DNA of 64,000 nt from Paragorgia papillata (GCA_035771165.1 JAWNZC010000406.1:5010639-5074638); one strand, 5' to 3'; shown: positions 45,520-55,914, numbered from the stretch's first letter. Made by a program: numbers and translations. Notes: generated from the letters alone by a model not told the origin.

Positions 45520-46081
45520 ATTTACGGCACACCGCAAACTGCAGTTCGAAATCAGCAGTTAGCCGCTAGAAGATTTGGTCGCCGAACAGCGCAAGCCTTT
45601 CGAAAAAGATTGAAGGCGTTCCAGAGGCGAGCAACGTTGTAGCCTGCGTCGTTGTGGATTTTGAAGAAACAACGCGGAGAGTTGTCATATGTAGAAAGAT
45701 TAAGGCTTCTAAATATGATTCCACTTATGTATGACAGAGAAATAAGAGACTTGGTTTTTTACTATAAATGCAGGCATAACATCACAGACCTAAACATTTC
45801 TAAGATATACTCCCATCACTGTAAATAGGACACGTGCAGGCTCCTCCTCGCTTCTAAAAACACAATATTGGAAAAACTAACACTTTCCAAGGATCGTATT
45901 TCGTCAGAATTGTAAAATTGTGGAATCACATACTTATGTCTGCCCCTTCTAACACCTTTAATAGCCTCTCTACTTTTAAGACTTATCTACACAAAACTTA
46001 TCTTCAGTTAACTGTTACACACTTTAATCCGACATGTTTAGTTCCCACTCCATAACTACGTGCATGTGAATGATTGTTTAA
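45520..46081 (+). pseudogene. LINE RT C-terminal fragment
   Basis: Frames combine to a non-LTR RT tail: FQRRATL, VERLRLLNMIPLMYDREIRD, LVFYYKCRHNITDLNISK, IYSHHCKRTRAGSS and VRIVKLWNHILMSAPSNTFN followed by LSTFKTYLHKTYLQ. It is 5'-truncated. The 3' untranslated part is split by the MITE at 46082 and resumes at 47340. Confidence 0.75.
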
Positions 46082-47335
46082 AGGGCATATGACTCGAAAA
46101 TTAAGTTTGTCTTATTGAAAAGAACATTTAAAATGATAAAATAACATCTTTTGCAGTTTTTGGTTTCCTCTCTTCGTTTTTTGAGATATTCCAGTTTGTT
46201 TGATATGCAAATGACACAACTTTTTACGTCACACATGCATAATGAGTATTACTAGGTTACCTAAATGGTATGTGAATGCTGCCCATTGGTAATGCGGCAG
46301 AGTTGTGGGTTTTCTGACATGTGGGAGGAGAAGGCTTGGTGGTTTGCGTGTTTCTGACTTTCTGTATGCATTTTAAACACAAGAAAGATAAATACAAGAA
46401 GTAAAAACAATCTTTTTATTGTGGATTTTTTAAAGCAATAGAATGCAACTGTAAAATGTTGAATATAAATGTAAAGCTAAAATTTCTTCTTAAAATAAAC
46501 ATACACGTCTTCGCACACGAGATTCAGATTAAACAATTGTTTAATAAATGACTAACTGACTCATTGAGAACTATGTAGACTAAACTTTACGGCTTGTCTT
46601 TAGGATATCTTGGTAGCGTTTGGGCTAAAGGTCTTTGGGAGAGGCAATATATTAATTGAAAAGATGCATACGCACCCGCTCCTCAGTATTGGCCATTTGA
46701 CAGTTCAAATGTCTGTTGTAAATGAAACAAATGACTAATGACTAAAGACATTTGTCTAATTTTACATGAAATTCACAATTAGCATACTACATACATACCT
46801 GAAAAACCTGTTCGCATCGACAGTCCAAACGAAAAGAAAGCAATGTACTTCGCGCGTTGTATTCTGGTTAGTTGGTTTCGCACTGCATTTTGGGTCTATA
46901 GCAATTAGACCACAATGCAATGCGCCAATGAAAGATTTGAAAAAAGCCCCAACTACATTATTTAGGTTTGCTGCCTTGCTCGCTCGCTTCAGGCTCGCTC
47001 GCTGCGGCAGCAATGAGTTACCGAGAGAAGGTTACATATCTTTGCTATTGTTGAAACGAAATCACTTGGAATTCTACATGTTTGGCATTGTGGGTAGAAA
47101 CACGCACATGCTTCCTTTGAGTTAAGCCAATGTTTTCATAATAGCAAAGATATGTAACCTTTTCTGATAACTCATTATGTACATGTGGACGTAAAAAGTT
47201 GTGTCATTTGCATATCAAACAAGCTGGAATATCTCAAAAACGAAGCAAGGAAACCAAAAACTGCAAAAGATGTTATTTTATCATTTTAAATGTTCTTTGC
47301 AATAAGACAAACTTAATTTTCGAGTCATATGCCCT
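46082..47335. mobile_element. TTAA-flanked MITE with 170-bp inverted ends
   Basis: It starts agggcatatgactcgaaaat, ends attttcgagtcatatgccct, and is flanked by TTAA (46078-46081 and 47336-47339). Arms extend through gatatgcaaatgacacaact. Inside, near 47025-47165, is another inverted pair (aaggttacatatctttgcta / tagcaaagatatgtaacctt), so a second element is nested. The end family is shared with 21070 and 63024. Confidence 0.88.
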
Positions 47336-47339
47336 TTAA

Positions 47340-47636
47340 CGAGATGTTTTCTTACCTCCGTTGTCCCTATTCTCATTATTATTCATTTATTTATTCATTT
47401 ATCTTTAAAAAAACTTCATCGTATAGATTTTATTGGTGAGCACCTTGCATGGGACTCAGTCCCGTTTGTGTTTTATCCATTTTTTAACATGTTAGAATTA
47501 TTTCTAATTTTTTTTGCTTTTCTTTTACGTCTTTTTTTGTCCTGTTATCTTAGTCTGTTTTGTACAAATGTATGTAAATATTGATTTATTTATTGTCAAA
47601 ATAAAGCTGTCAAATTAAAAAAAATAAATTAAGAAG
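47340..47636 (+). mobile_element. LINE 3' untranslated region with poly(A)
   Basis: It continues the LINE fragment at 45520-46081 after the MITE. AT-rich sequence ends tcaaaataaagctgtcaaat followed by aaaaaaaataaa, the usual LINE end. Confidence 0.7.
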
Positions 47637-47914
47637 TTAGGACAATTTGTATGTTAAGACTGAAAGCTTCCGTTTGTGATTTGCCGTATATATGAAAATA
47701 AACGGCAATCTTAACTTGCTAGGCTAATATTTTAAACATAGCAAAAATGAAAAAGCTGGAAACTGCGGTGAATTTTGAGGAACGAAATACTGATGTTTTG
47801 AAATACTGTATTTATACTAAATACTGTATACATGCAATATATATGTATGTATTTTTATATATGGTGAATAAATACGAGTTTTTTCCCTTCGATTTATAGC
47901 CCAAGAGCGAAGCT

Positions 47915-48135
47915 CGAGTCTGAAATGTCTCCCACAGCGCCATTGAAATGTTAATCGCGGTCGGCAATGATTAATGTATTTGTTTTTCTATTTTTGAAAC
48001 CGAGTGCTTCCGAGAAAAACCCGTGCTGAAATAGTGCCTTTTTCAGAGGACGCCAGATCCGAAAACCGAGATCTATTTCAACGCTTTGAAACATCAGCTG
48101 AAACGATGCTACAATCAATAAAAATAGGTACGCAA
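47915..48135. repeat. Dispersed 210-bp repeat with exon-like frame, copy 2
   Basis: Partner of 34440-34670. The frame reads PRKTRAEIVPFSEDARSEN then RDLFQRFETSAETMLQSIK and stays open through 48189. Between copies most amino-acid positions are conserved despite indels outside the frame, so a former exon is plausible. Confidence 0.6.
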
Positions 48136-48189
48136 AGCGTACATGTAACTACCGCTTTTTACACAGAAACAGAATACAGAGAGGACTAA

Positions 48190-49090
48190 AGAAAAGAAAA
48201 GCATGAAAATGAAGTGAAAAGCAAACAGACACACAAATCAATTAATAATTTTTTTTAATTTACGAATGAGTTTTTTTATATTGTTCATTTCAAGATAGCA
48301 CATACTGTGTACATTAAATACATATGGGTGTTTAAAACATGCACCTTAAAGTCAATTGGTTCTTGTAGCTCAACATGGCCTAGCTATTTTATTCCTTGTG
48401 TTCAAAAAATTCAAACACACAAACACAAAGCATATATACACCACAAAATTTAAGTCTACAGCAATAAAGAAGTAGCTATGTTCTACAATTTCAATCTCTA
48501 CTGGCTGCATCCAAATCGCCTCATAATTATGCTTGAAGTGAGCATATAAAATCCATATTTTGTATTGAGAGTAAATAACCATGGAGAATATTTGGTGTGA
48601 CCATGTGAACAATCTTTCAGCCACGCATTGTTGTTATCCACGCATTGGACACTACAACAAACACATTATTTTTTGAAACACAGAGTTTTGTGAAGCCGTC
48701 ATCTATGTTTGCTGACTGCTTCTCATACCGTGACGTCACAATGGTCAAATAATATGGATCGCCCTCCCTCCTGGTGATGACAGTACTCAAATTTGGTAAA
48801 GAAGCTCAATATATACTTTCAAATCCCGCTCGAGTCAACTTTGTGTTGACTTTAGCAGTGTTAGAATTTAGATTAATCATGAAAATTATTTACAGACGCG
48901 TAACACTCGTGTTTAATACTTGTTTAAACTAAAATCAAATCGAAAAATCAGAGAACAAAGAAAATCTGAAACTCAGCAGTAGACTACTAGTCTGTTGACA
49001 GCCTTGCCATCTTGTTTCTCTTTATAAAGATATGGTTAACAACATTATTTATAAAAAAATAATTAATTACTGGATAAAGGAACGAGTTAA
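48190..49090. other. Unassigned interior of the hAT-type element
   Basis: AT-rich; short open frames only; no recognised domain. Confidence 0.4.
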
Positions 49091-49152
49091 TAGGTCTCGG
49101 GTGGTCATTTTTTAACTCCCGGGTAAGTCTCGGGCAGTGATTAGTAGGACCG

Positions 49153-49466
49153 CGATGCAATCGTCAAGCAAAAATCTGGCTACCGGTATTGGCATGCAGA
49201 CAATTAGTTTACCGACTGACACTGGAGGTTGGAGAGCACATGATGAAAATTTAGAAGTTATTTGGACAACTTTCTGTGTATACCAACATCCTGCATCAAT
49301 CTGGTCTCATGTGGGTTGCACAAAAAAGTGCAATACTGCAGCTTGTAAGTGCTACAAAAGCGACCAGAGATGTACCATTGTTTGTGGATGCGATGCCAAA
49401 GATTGTAAAAAATCCAGCTGGATTAGACAGTTAAATGTTACACTGTATACTTTATTTAACTATTAG
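49153..49466 (+). pseudogene. PIN/FEN-like nuclease gene, Cys-rich C-terminus
   Basis: The gene resumes QAKIWL, then a frame slip, then LPTDTGGWRAHDENLEVIW, and a cysteine cluster: SHVGCTKKCNTAACKCYKSD followed by QRCTIVCGCDAKDC. The CxxxC-CxC-C-CxC pattern resembles metal-binding CXC/tesmin-like tails. The tail was presumably for DNA or metal binding in the intact protein. The frame ends at 49464-49466 after about 20 extra residues. Confidence 0.65.
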
Positions 49467-49895
49467 ACGTAATAAGATTCCAAAAACCTACCGTATTATT
49501 ACTGTTTCTCCATCATTTTCCAGTGTGTATATTATTATACATCGTCCTCCATTGCATGCAAATATCATCTGGTTTGGTTGTTGTGAGAACTGCGAACGAC
49601 TTCAGTTGATTGATTTATTCAGTTGATTGGTTTAAATCTTCAAGGTAGCCAATCACAATTCAATGTTCACTGAAGGGAGAAATCCACTTGAAGCTCTTGA
49701 TCAGACTCGAAGCGAAAGTACTTTAACGGAGGCTGTAGAAAAAACCTCAAAATTTGACATTAAAATCTCAAAACGCAGGTGGTAACCCCCCTCACCTTCA
49801 AGACAACAACTATTGGAAGCAATCTGGCACGGTTACCTGCTTATAACAAAAAATAACATTTTGCGATACTATATAGTTTGCCGGCCGACTATTTT
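49467..49895. other. No gene recognised
   Basis: Spacer between the nuclease-like gene and the second START duplicate. Confidence 0.4.
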
Positions 49896-50104
49896 ATGCT
49901 GTTGCAAGTTATTTATTTATAGAAAATTTTCTTCAGTATTCACACATAGCAGAAAAAGTTTAGATATATAGTAAAATAACAACTTTAGTTGTACCCAAGC
50001 GCAGTCCTTTTGTATTAGCGTTCAGAGTTCAATTGATCACGAAGTGCTTATTGCGCATGCGTATACGGTCTGCTTCTATAGACCTCTATAGATATACCGT
50101 TAGT
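49896..50104. repeat. START duplicate, 3' flank homologous to 32667-32860
   Basis: From tgctgttgcaagttatttat through aactttagttgtacccaagc to gcttctatag this matches the 3' flank of copy 1, including the minus-strand AATAAA. It shows that a genomic segment, not only an mRNA, was duplicated. Confidence 0.85.
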
Positions 50105-50638
50105 TAAAACACGATTGAAGAAGGTTTTCTAAAAAATAGCCTTTACCGAGTGTCGAAGGACATTGTTATGTCGAATGTTAACGGGATTTTATGAAATAAT
50201 AAGACTCCAAAGCAGTTTATTAAACAAACTTGAGAAGTACGTAAAGGTTCATTGAACACATACAGACTTCTACAAGCTTGTTTGAATAATTAGTCAGATG
50301 AATTAATTAGTACCAGATATCATTACAGCATTGGGGATGCGTATTGATGCAGTATCAATCCCACATTTTATGCTCAACGTTCAGTGTAATAAAGTGCTGA
50401 CTCAACCAACAGATTTTGATGATTTTCATTGGTTTGCCTTCCTCTCGTAAACTACGTGAGCGAAAAGCAAACCCTTGCTTCTCCTTCTCGTATGTGGGCG
50501 CTGCCAGCGTTACCATACGAATTAATTGGGCAATTACAAATTCATAGGGTATTATATATATCATCCCTATGAATTTATAATGAGGGATTTATGGGATATA
50601 AATCCCTCAAAAAAAACAAAGAAAACCGACTTGATCGT

Positions 50639-50735
50639 GTTTTAAGTAATAGATAAATCCCGAGAACGAGGGATGTATGCTATATAAAGACCCGAGGACG
50701 CGCAGCGTCCGAGGGCTTTATATCGCATACATCCC
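50639..50735. mobile_element. Palindromic foldback element
   Basis: Arms gagggatgtatgctatataa and ttatatcgcatacatccc flank gacccgaggacgcgcagcgt. The centre is of the gagg-cgcagcg-tccgagg type. Confidence 0.8.
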
Positions 50736-50896
50736 GACGTTCGAGGAGGTTTTCCAACAAAGTTTTGTCTTTTTTTTTCCACCTTGGACAAAGATTTTCC
50801 TTGTTTTTTTCTTCATTTCGTATCTAATTATTATTCAAGGGTCTTTATGCCGATATAAAGACCTTGGAAGAACAAAGAAAACCGACTCGATAATAA

Positions 50897-51266
50897 ATTA
50901 AGTATAGGATAAATACCGAGAACGGAGGCTTTAAGTCAGATAAATCCCTCGGGCCTCGGGATATATCTGGCTTAGGGGCTGTTTACACGAGCCGGGCTGA
51001 CTCGTATCACGAAATTCTTTCTTCGGCCACAAAAAGAGATTTTAATCAACGTTAGGGTTCGTTTACATCTAAACTAAACCAATTCTTCTTTGTACATTTA
51101 GTTTACGCGAGTTTCAAAACCACAGTGAGATCCTAATCAATCGCGTGAGCCCAGTTAACGGGGCTTAGCCCGGCTCATGTAAACAGCCCCTAAGCCAGAT
51201 ATATCCCGAGGCCCGAGGGATTTATCTGATTTAAAGCCTCCGTTCTCGGTAATTTATCCTATACTT
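50897..51266. mobile_element. Palindrome carrying a MITE at its exact centre
   Basis: Outer arms run aagtataggataaataccga to tatatctggctta and are mirrored by taagccagatatatcccgag to tcggtaatttatcctatact. At the centre sits 50975-51190, bounded by TA. Confidence 0.85.
50975..51190. mobile_element. TA-flanked MITE (ggggctgtttacacgagc)
   Basis: The ends are ggggctgtttacacgagccg and cggctcatgtaaacagcccc. The flanking bases restore the uninterrupted palindrome centre ggcttaagcc once one TA is removed, so the target was TA. The interior is unique. Confidence 0.85.
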
Positions 51267-51347
51267 CAATTTCAAAAGAGATGCTCGAGGGCATGCTAGT
51301 GTCAATCGGGCTTTTAATATAGTCAGTGTGTCACAATCATGAGTCTC

Positions 51348-52051
51348 TTATCTATTTATTGGCGAAGTACAATTTGTATCCTTCAACCAGGCTATTAAAA
51401 ACACCCGTGAACGATTTTGGCACGGCACGTGAAAGCAGCCAATGGGATGACGGTAGCCACCCGTTGAAGTTGTTATGTGATAAACCAAACACACTACAGG
51501 CATTCTTTGGATCTTTCTCGTCGGGTATGACAATGAGAAACTGACCACCGTTTGTTGCTCGTACATAACCAACCTACATTAGCTGGCCTTGATGGATGCG
51601 ACGCGTTCACATATGCAACGATAAAGGCCCGTTTGCCATACCATTCTATTTCCTTGGCGGGGTGGTACGAAACAGAACAAACTCTCGATCACTTACCGGC
51701 CACGGCCAGTTCAGTTACGTTTGTAATAATATAGCCGCCTTCATCGGGATATTCTTCGAGAATGTCGTGGGCAACCAAAGCTTTGTCCCACTTTTTTCGG
51801 TACTCCAGGTTTCTTGGGCTTAGCACTTCTGTGAATTGCTCGGCCGACAATGGAAGGTCGTACTTGAACAGCAGCTTTATAGTAATGTCCTCGTCGGGGA
51901 AAGTCTTTATCCAAAACGTTGACCGCTCAGTCTTTTTCACTTCTCGCCAGCCGCCATTGTTTAGATCCTCGTTGTACCAACGGGCTTTGGCCAACTCCTC
52001 GTCGTACGAGAAGGACTTGGTGTAGTCAACTGATTCGTCGTTTGAGGACAT
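51348..52051 (-). pseudogene. START-domain lipid-transfer protein, copy 2, several indels
   Basis: The N-terminal 113 codons are intact (MSSNDESVDYTKSFSYDEEL, GGWREVKKTERSTFWIKTFP, LPLSAEQFTEVLSP, YPDEGGYIITNVTEL). The C-terminal half is broken by several one-base insertions relative to copy 1, at about 51701, 51660, 51667 and 51572. Differences from copy 1 in the N-terminal part are mainly conservative. So copy 2 has a clean start and a ruined end, and copy 1 the reverse. No introns are present. Clustered +1 indels could be true decay or a poorly polished assembly segment. Confidence 0.75.
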
Positions 52052-52115
52052 TATTCCGTAATCTTCGATCGCTACCGTGGCGCAGTGACCGTGGCAAAGT
52101 AATTTATAGTGAAAT

Positions 52116-52130
52116 ATTCTTTTATGTGGA
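52116..52130 (-). promoter_or_regulatory. TATA-like element upstream of START copy 2
   Basis: Minus-strand ccacataaaaga about 70 bases before the ATG, identical to the copy 1 site. Confidence 0.4.
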
Positions 52131-52379
52131 TCTTTTATAACCCTCTTACGTTTAGTTACGTTTAATTAGCAGGTGTTACTGGATGAGGGGACTGGGGAGA
52201 GGGCTTAGAAGTAAGATACAAATGTCGTTAAAAGTTCGTGCAAAGTACTTCCAGATTTTGGAAGTCGTCCTGATTGGCTATAGCACGAAAAGCTCTATTC
52301 TGATTGGTTTGTGTATGATTTGATTTGATTGTGATTGATTTGTTTATGAATTATGCTTTACATAATTAGCAAAGCGTCT

Positions 52380-52610
52380 AACGTATCTAGCTATTCAAGA
52401 AAGAACAGCGCGGAATGTATAGAAAAAGTCCTGTTTAATGAGGATGTGCTAGCTGTACTCCGTACTGGTTATGCCAAGAGTTTAATATACCAACTTCTCC
52501 CAAGCGTCTACGAAGAGATATACAAACTGTATAAGCAAGCTCGTGAAGGAATTAACTCTGAAACAATTCTGGATTGCAGTCGTGAGTCCGGCTTCAATAT
52601 CTAAGGAAAC
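52380..52610 (+). pseudogene. RecQ-like helicase N-terminal fragment
   Basis: Reads CIEKVLFNEDVLAVLRTGYA then KSLIYQLLPSVY, which is the Q-motif and Walker A region of a RecQ-like helicase. Walker A is damaged: family PTGxGKS appears as RTGYAKS. After SVY the frame continues open for about 30 codons without helicase similarity. It is a dead fragment of the same family as 39818-40330, covering a different part. Confidence 0.6.
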
Positions 52611-53460
52611 AGCAAATTTCAAACTTGGAACGGCTGGAATGTGCGATTAAAAGCTTCGTCGATTGGAGATTCAGAAAATTCATTTGGGGGGCGGAAAAAC
52701 GGCCAGGTATAGAATTTGTATCAGGCCTTATTTCTCGTCTTCTCGCCCGCCCGCCTGCCTCATCCCCACTTTTTTTTAGCGGAGGACGAGAATAATGCCT
52801 GGTACTCAGGTTAGCCTGCACCACCTGCACTCTGCAGTGGAGCTCTTTGGTTTTGATTTTGGGAAAAAACCGTTCGCTGTCGAACGGGATTTTAATTATT
52901 GACAGTGACGCCGAATGTGATTCGCTAGCGCCCATAATCTGTCAATCAAGAAGGTTTAGTAAGTAAAATTAATAATTTCAATTTTAATTTTCAAACAAAG
53001 CCGAAACGATTATCAAAGGAAATATCTAAACAGCATCTTGCAGTGCTTTTGCGATTTGATCAAATGAAAATGCTGAGTGTCAGCCTCCTCGACTCCCATA
53101 CCATTCAACTAAGTCAATTTATATTTAAAACCGGGCGGCCCCAATTTCCGGCGCTGATCAAAAGGACCGTGACCTCCGGGGGACGAGAATGTGTTATTCG
53201 CCTATAATGCTTCCCATAATAAGTACTCGATCTGAAACCTGAAACCAAATCACCCCAAATACGATATTACTGATATGAATTCTATGTAAAGTCAATAGTT
53301 GAATGCCAATATTTTTTTCTATTTATTGTTATACTGCTGTTTGTATATCCAAACCGGTAATGAGGATGACGTCAAAGTAGGCATTTGTGTTTCTTTCTTC
53401 CTTTTCTTACAATAAACTGCTTGGAGATTGTAATGAAAAAAAAATGATAAACTAGAGGGC
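52611..53460. other. No gene recognised
   Basis: Intergenic sequence; a 113-codon minus-strand frame (52594-52935) has no recognisable content. 53240-53340 shares the block atacgatattactgatatg with 11536-11556. Confidence 0.4.
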
Positions 53461-53600
53461 AGTCAGAGACGGCATATACCTCCGGGTTATTGGAGATGTT
53501 TTAAAAAGAAAAACCAGCCATCCTGCTAAGCAGGCTAAGCTCACGAGACCAACACATGCATGTATGAATAAAATGTTTGATTGCACTCATACCAAACTTA
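53461..53600. repeat. Dispersed repeat, partner at 15728-15845
   Basis: Shares catatacctccgg, aacacatgcatgtatgaataaa and ttgattgcact in order with the other copy. Confidence 0.6.
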
Positions 53601-53636
53601 TGCAAAAAATTTGCATAAAATAGACTCGATGACGGA

Positions 53637-53638
53637 CG

Positions 53639-53700
<62 letters not shown>

Positions 53701-53701
53701 G
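53637..53701. repeat. (ACAG)n microsatellite
   Basis: About 15 units after three gacg variants. Confidence 0.96.
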
Positions 53702-53759
53702 AAATTTATTTAAACTCGGAATTTCTTCAGTGCAACGCACTGCTTTACAAGAAAGCCGA

Positions 53760-54318
53760 AAAAAAAAAAGTAGTTAAAAAAAAAGTAGTTCAAAGAACTA
53801 CACGAACTGAGGAAGCAATGATTGCAAACGACTTTTTAAAAGTATTCAAATTGTCAATGCACCTAATACTTTCCGGTAATTCATTCCAAATTTTTACACG
53901 AACTGAGGAAGCAATGATTGCAAGTGACTTTTAAATAGTATTCAAATTGTCAATGCACCTAATACTTTCCGGTAATTCATTCCAAATTTTTACACGAACT
54001 GAGGAAGCAATGATTGCAAGTGACTTTTAAAAGTATTCAAATTGTCAATGCACCTAATACTTTCCGGTAATTCATTCCAAATTTTTACACGAACTGAGGA
54101 AGCAATGATTGCAAGTGACTTTTAAAAGTATTCAAATTGTCAATGCACCTAATACTTTCCGGTAATTCATTCCAAATTTTAGCTCCAGAAAACGCAAAGC
54201 TTCTTCTTAAGAACTCAGTTCTAGGCTTAGGTAGAACACACGTCATTTTTCGCCCTCGAAGTGAATAATTGTTGTTGTCATAGGTCTCAAAATGGTCTCG
54301 CAAGTAGGAAGGAGTCAA
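53760..54318 (-). pseudogene. CR1-like LINE C-terminal tail with tandem end
   Basis: The minus strand opens PSYLRDHFETYDNNNYSLRG, then LPKPRTEFLRRSFAFSGAKI, WNELPESIRCIDNLNTFKS, which is the standard CR1/L2-type RT C-terminus. The last 95 bases before the stop region have been amplified into a tandem array on the left side (53800-54180). Confidence 0.8.
53800..54180. repeat. 95/96-bp tandem repeat of LINE 3' end
   Basis: The unit acacgaactgaggaagcaat begins at 53800, 53896, 53992 and 54087. Each unit contains caatgcacctaatactttcc from the LINE C-terminal coding end. The copies are nearly identical, so the expansion is recent. Confidence 0.93.
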
Positions 54319-54492
54319 ATATATTTAACACTTAAATACCATAATTAACATGTGGTCTTTCCGTTTGATCCGACAGTGTTTTCCAATTTAATTGGTTTTC
54401 TGATATCCACTGATCTTGTATCATAACCTTGTTTTGTTATCACTCGTGCAGGCACGATTTTGCAACTTTTGCAATCGTGTTGAACCAGTGAC

Positions 54493-54495
54493 AGA

Positions 54496-54586
<91 letters not shown>

Positions 54587-54587
54587 G

Positions 54588-54621
<34 letters not shown>
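54493..54621. repeat. (ACAG)n microsatellite
   Basis: About 31 units with one gacaggac break at 54586-54593. The third such tract in this window. Confidence 0.96.
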
Positions 54622-54980
54622 AAGGGGTAAAAACATGCTGAGGTAATAATATGCTACTCAAATATACCATTAACGTGCGAATTGTGTAATCTAATTTCTC
54701 TTACAACAGACATTGTGTATGCAAATTATGCCTACTTTGACCTTCAACCATGATCAACTCTTACACCGTTTTTATTTTTAACTTGTGTTAATTCTTTCGC
54801 ACACTTGTATGGTTGTAAAGTTAATAAATAAAATAAATATTCACTTTACATAGAATCCATATACCTATCTCACTTCGTTCTTGAAAAAATAAGATTTGTT
54901 TGATATGCAAATAACACCACTGCAATACGTCACATTTGTGATTTTGCAATAAAACACATGCAGTGCGACGTATACTTAAG

Positions 54981-55143
54981 AAATGGCTCATGGTTTGGCG
55001 TGCTCCAATCGAGTTATGGATGCACGCGGGAAATTGGGAGAGCACGAAAAACAATCGTAAGAGTTATCTAGATTATTGAGTGCTCACCCAATTTCCCAAG
55101 TGCATCCATAACTCGATGGAGCACACTAAACCATGAGCCATTT
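54981..55143. mobile_element. Palindromic foldback element
   Basis: Arms aaatggctcatggtttggcg and ccatgagccattt; inner parts match through cgagttatggatgca / tgcatccataactcg. Another arm-like block (ccatcgagttatggagcac) lies at 55429-55447. Confidence 0.8.
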
Positions 55144-55654
55144 CTTTTATAACATAGCATTAAATCCTTTCACAAGCCGGCGAATCGTTTTGGTTGTTGT
55201 GTTTTTCTACTTTCGTAGCCAAGTCTTAATTTTTTGTTCACTAAAATCCAACCAAAAGGACAGTTTAAACTCGGTTACCCAGACCCAGTTTATGTCTTCT
55301 GGGTCGTTGTTCTTTATTACTCAATAAAATTAAATGACTCGGTATTTTGATAATATAAAAGGCCATTAAAAAGTCAATTTAAAACTCAGTTTTGTTTTGA
55401 AATTTTTCCCCGCGCTTTTTTGCCGTGCTCCATCGAGTTATGGAGCACGCACGACAGCCAATCAAAAACGTTGCTATATCAAAGCTATGTTATAAAGTGA
55501 GTTATTTGCATATCAAACAAATCTTATTTTCCCAAAAACGAAGTGAGATATGAAAAACGTACTGTATAAAAAACTAAACTAATCTTATTTATACTGCATG
55601 GATAGCTCTATCAGTTACTAGCTAACTGTTCTCCCTAGACGTCCAGTAAGGGCC

Positions 55655-55868
55655 ATCCCTCATTGCTCCAGTGTTTCTACAGGAGGAAACCGGAGTACCC
55701 GAAGGAAACCTGCGATGTTTGGTAGAGTCAAACTGGAAAGCACTCTTCTCACATGCGACCAAGGTGAAATTTTAATCAGATAACTGCTGAGAGCAGGAAT
55801 TGAACCTGGGTCGCAGAGGTGAAAGGCACGTGCGCTAACCACTGTGATGTTACTCTGCCATTTTAAGA
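55655..55868 (-). mobile_element. tRNA-derived SINE
   Basis: The minus strand begins atggcagagtaacatcacag, continues tggttagcgcacgtgccttt and has a tRNA B-box-like ggttcaattcctgctc. The distal part has the module gggtactccggtttcctcct shared with the 5S-derived SINEs. Different heads therefore share one body. Confidence 0.75.
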
Positions 55869-55914
55869 GTTCCTCCAAATAAGACAAACTTAATTTTCAT
55901 TTCATAGACACTAT

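Larger units (their letters stand above)
45355..49152. mobile_element. 3.8-kb hAT-type element with perfect 8-bp duplication
   Basis: The ends are ggtcctactaattactgccc and gggcagtgattagtaggacc. The duplication is cgatgcaa (45347-45354 and 49153-49160). Joining the flanks gives FARCNRQAKIWL in one frame. Cargo inside is a LINE 3' end, a TTAA MITE and a dispersed repeat. No transposase was recognised. The first 110 bases repeat gactgcccgggagtaa-like words. Confidence 0.9.
50105..51265. mobile_element. 1.16-kb insertion in START copy 2 flank
   Basis: Absent from copy 1, where gatatgccgtttatatttca runs straight into atgctcgagg. It contains at least three palindromes (50520-50600, 50639-50735, 50897-51266) and no gene. 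Confidence 0.8.

Noticed and set aside
49896..52140. START copy 2 as an independent retroposed pseudogene
   Set aside because: Homology to copy 1 extends into both flanks, so a segmental duplication explains it better.
55790..55868. tRNA gene on the minus strand
   Set aside because: A and B box-like parts are present, but no full cloverleaf or acceptor stem can be drawn, and it is joined to a SINE body.
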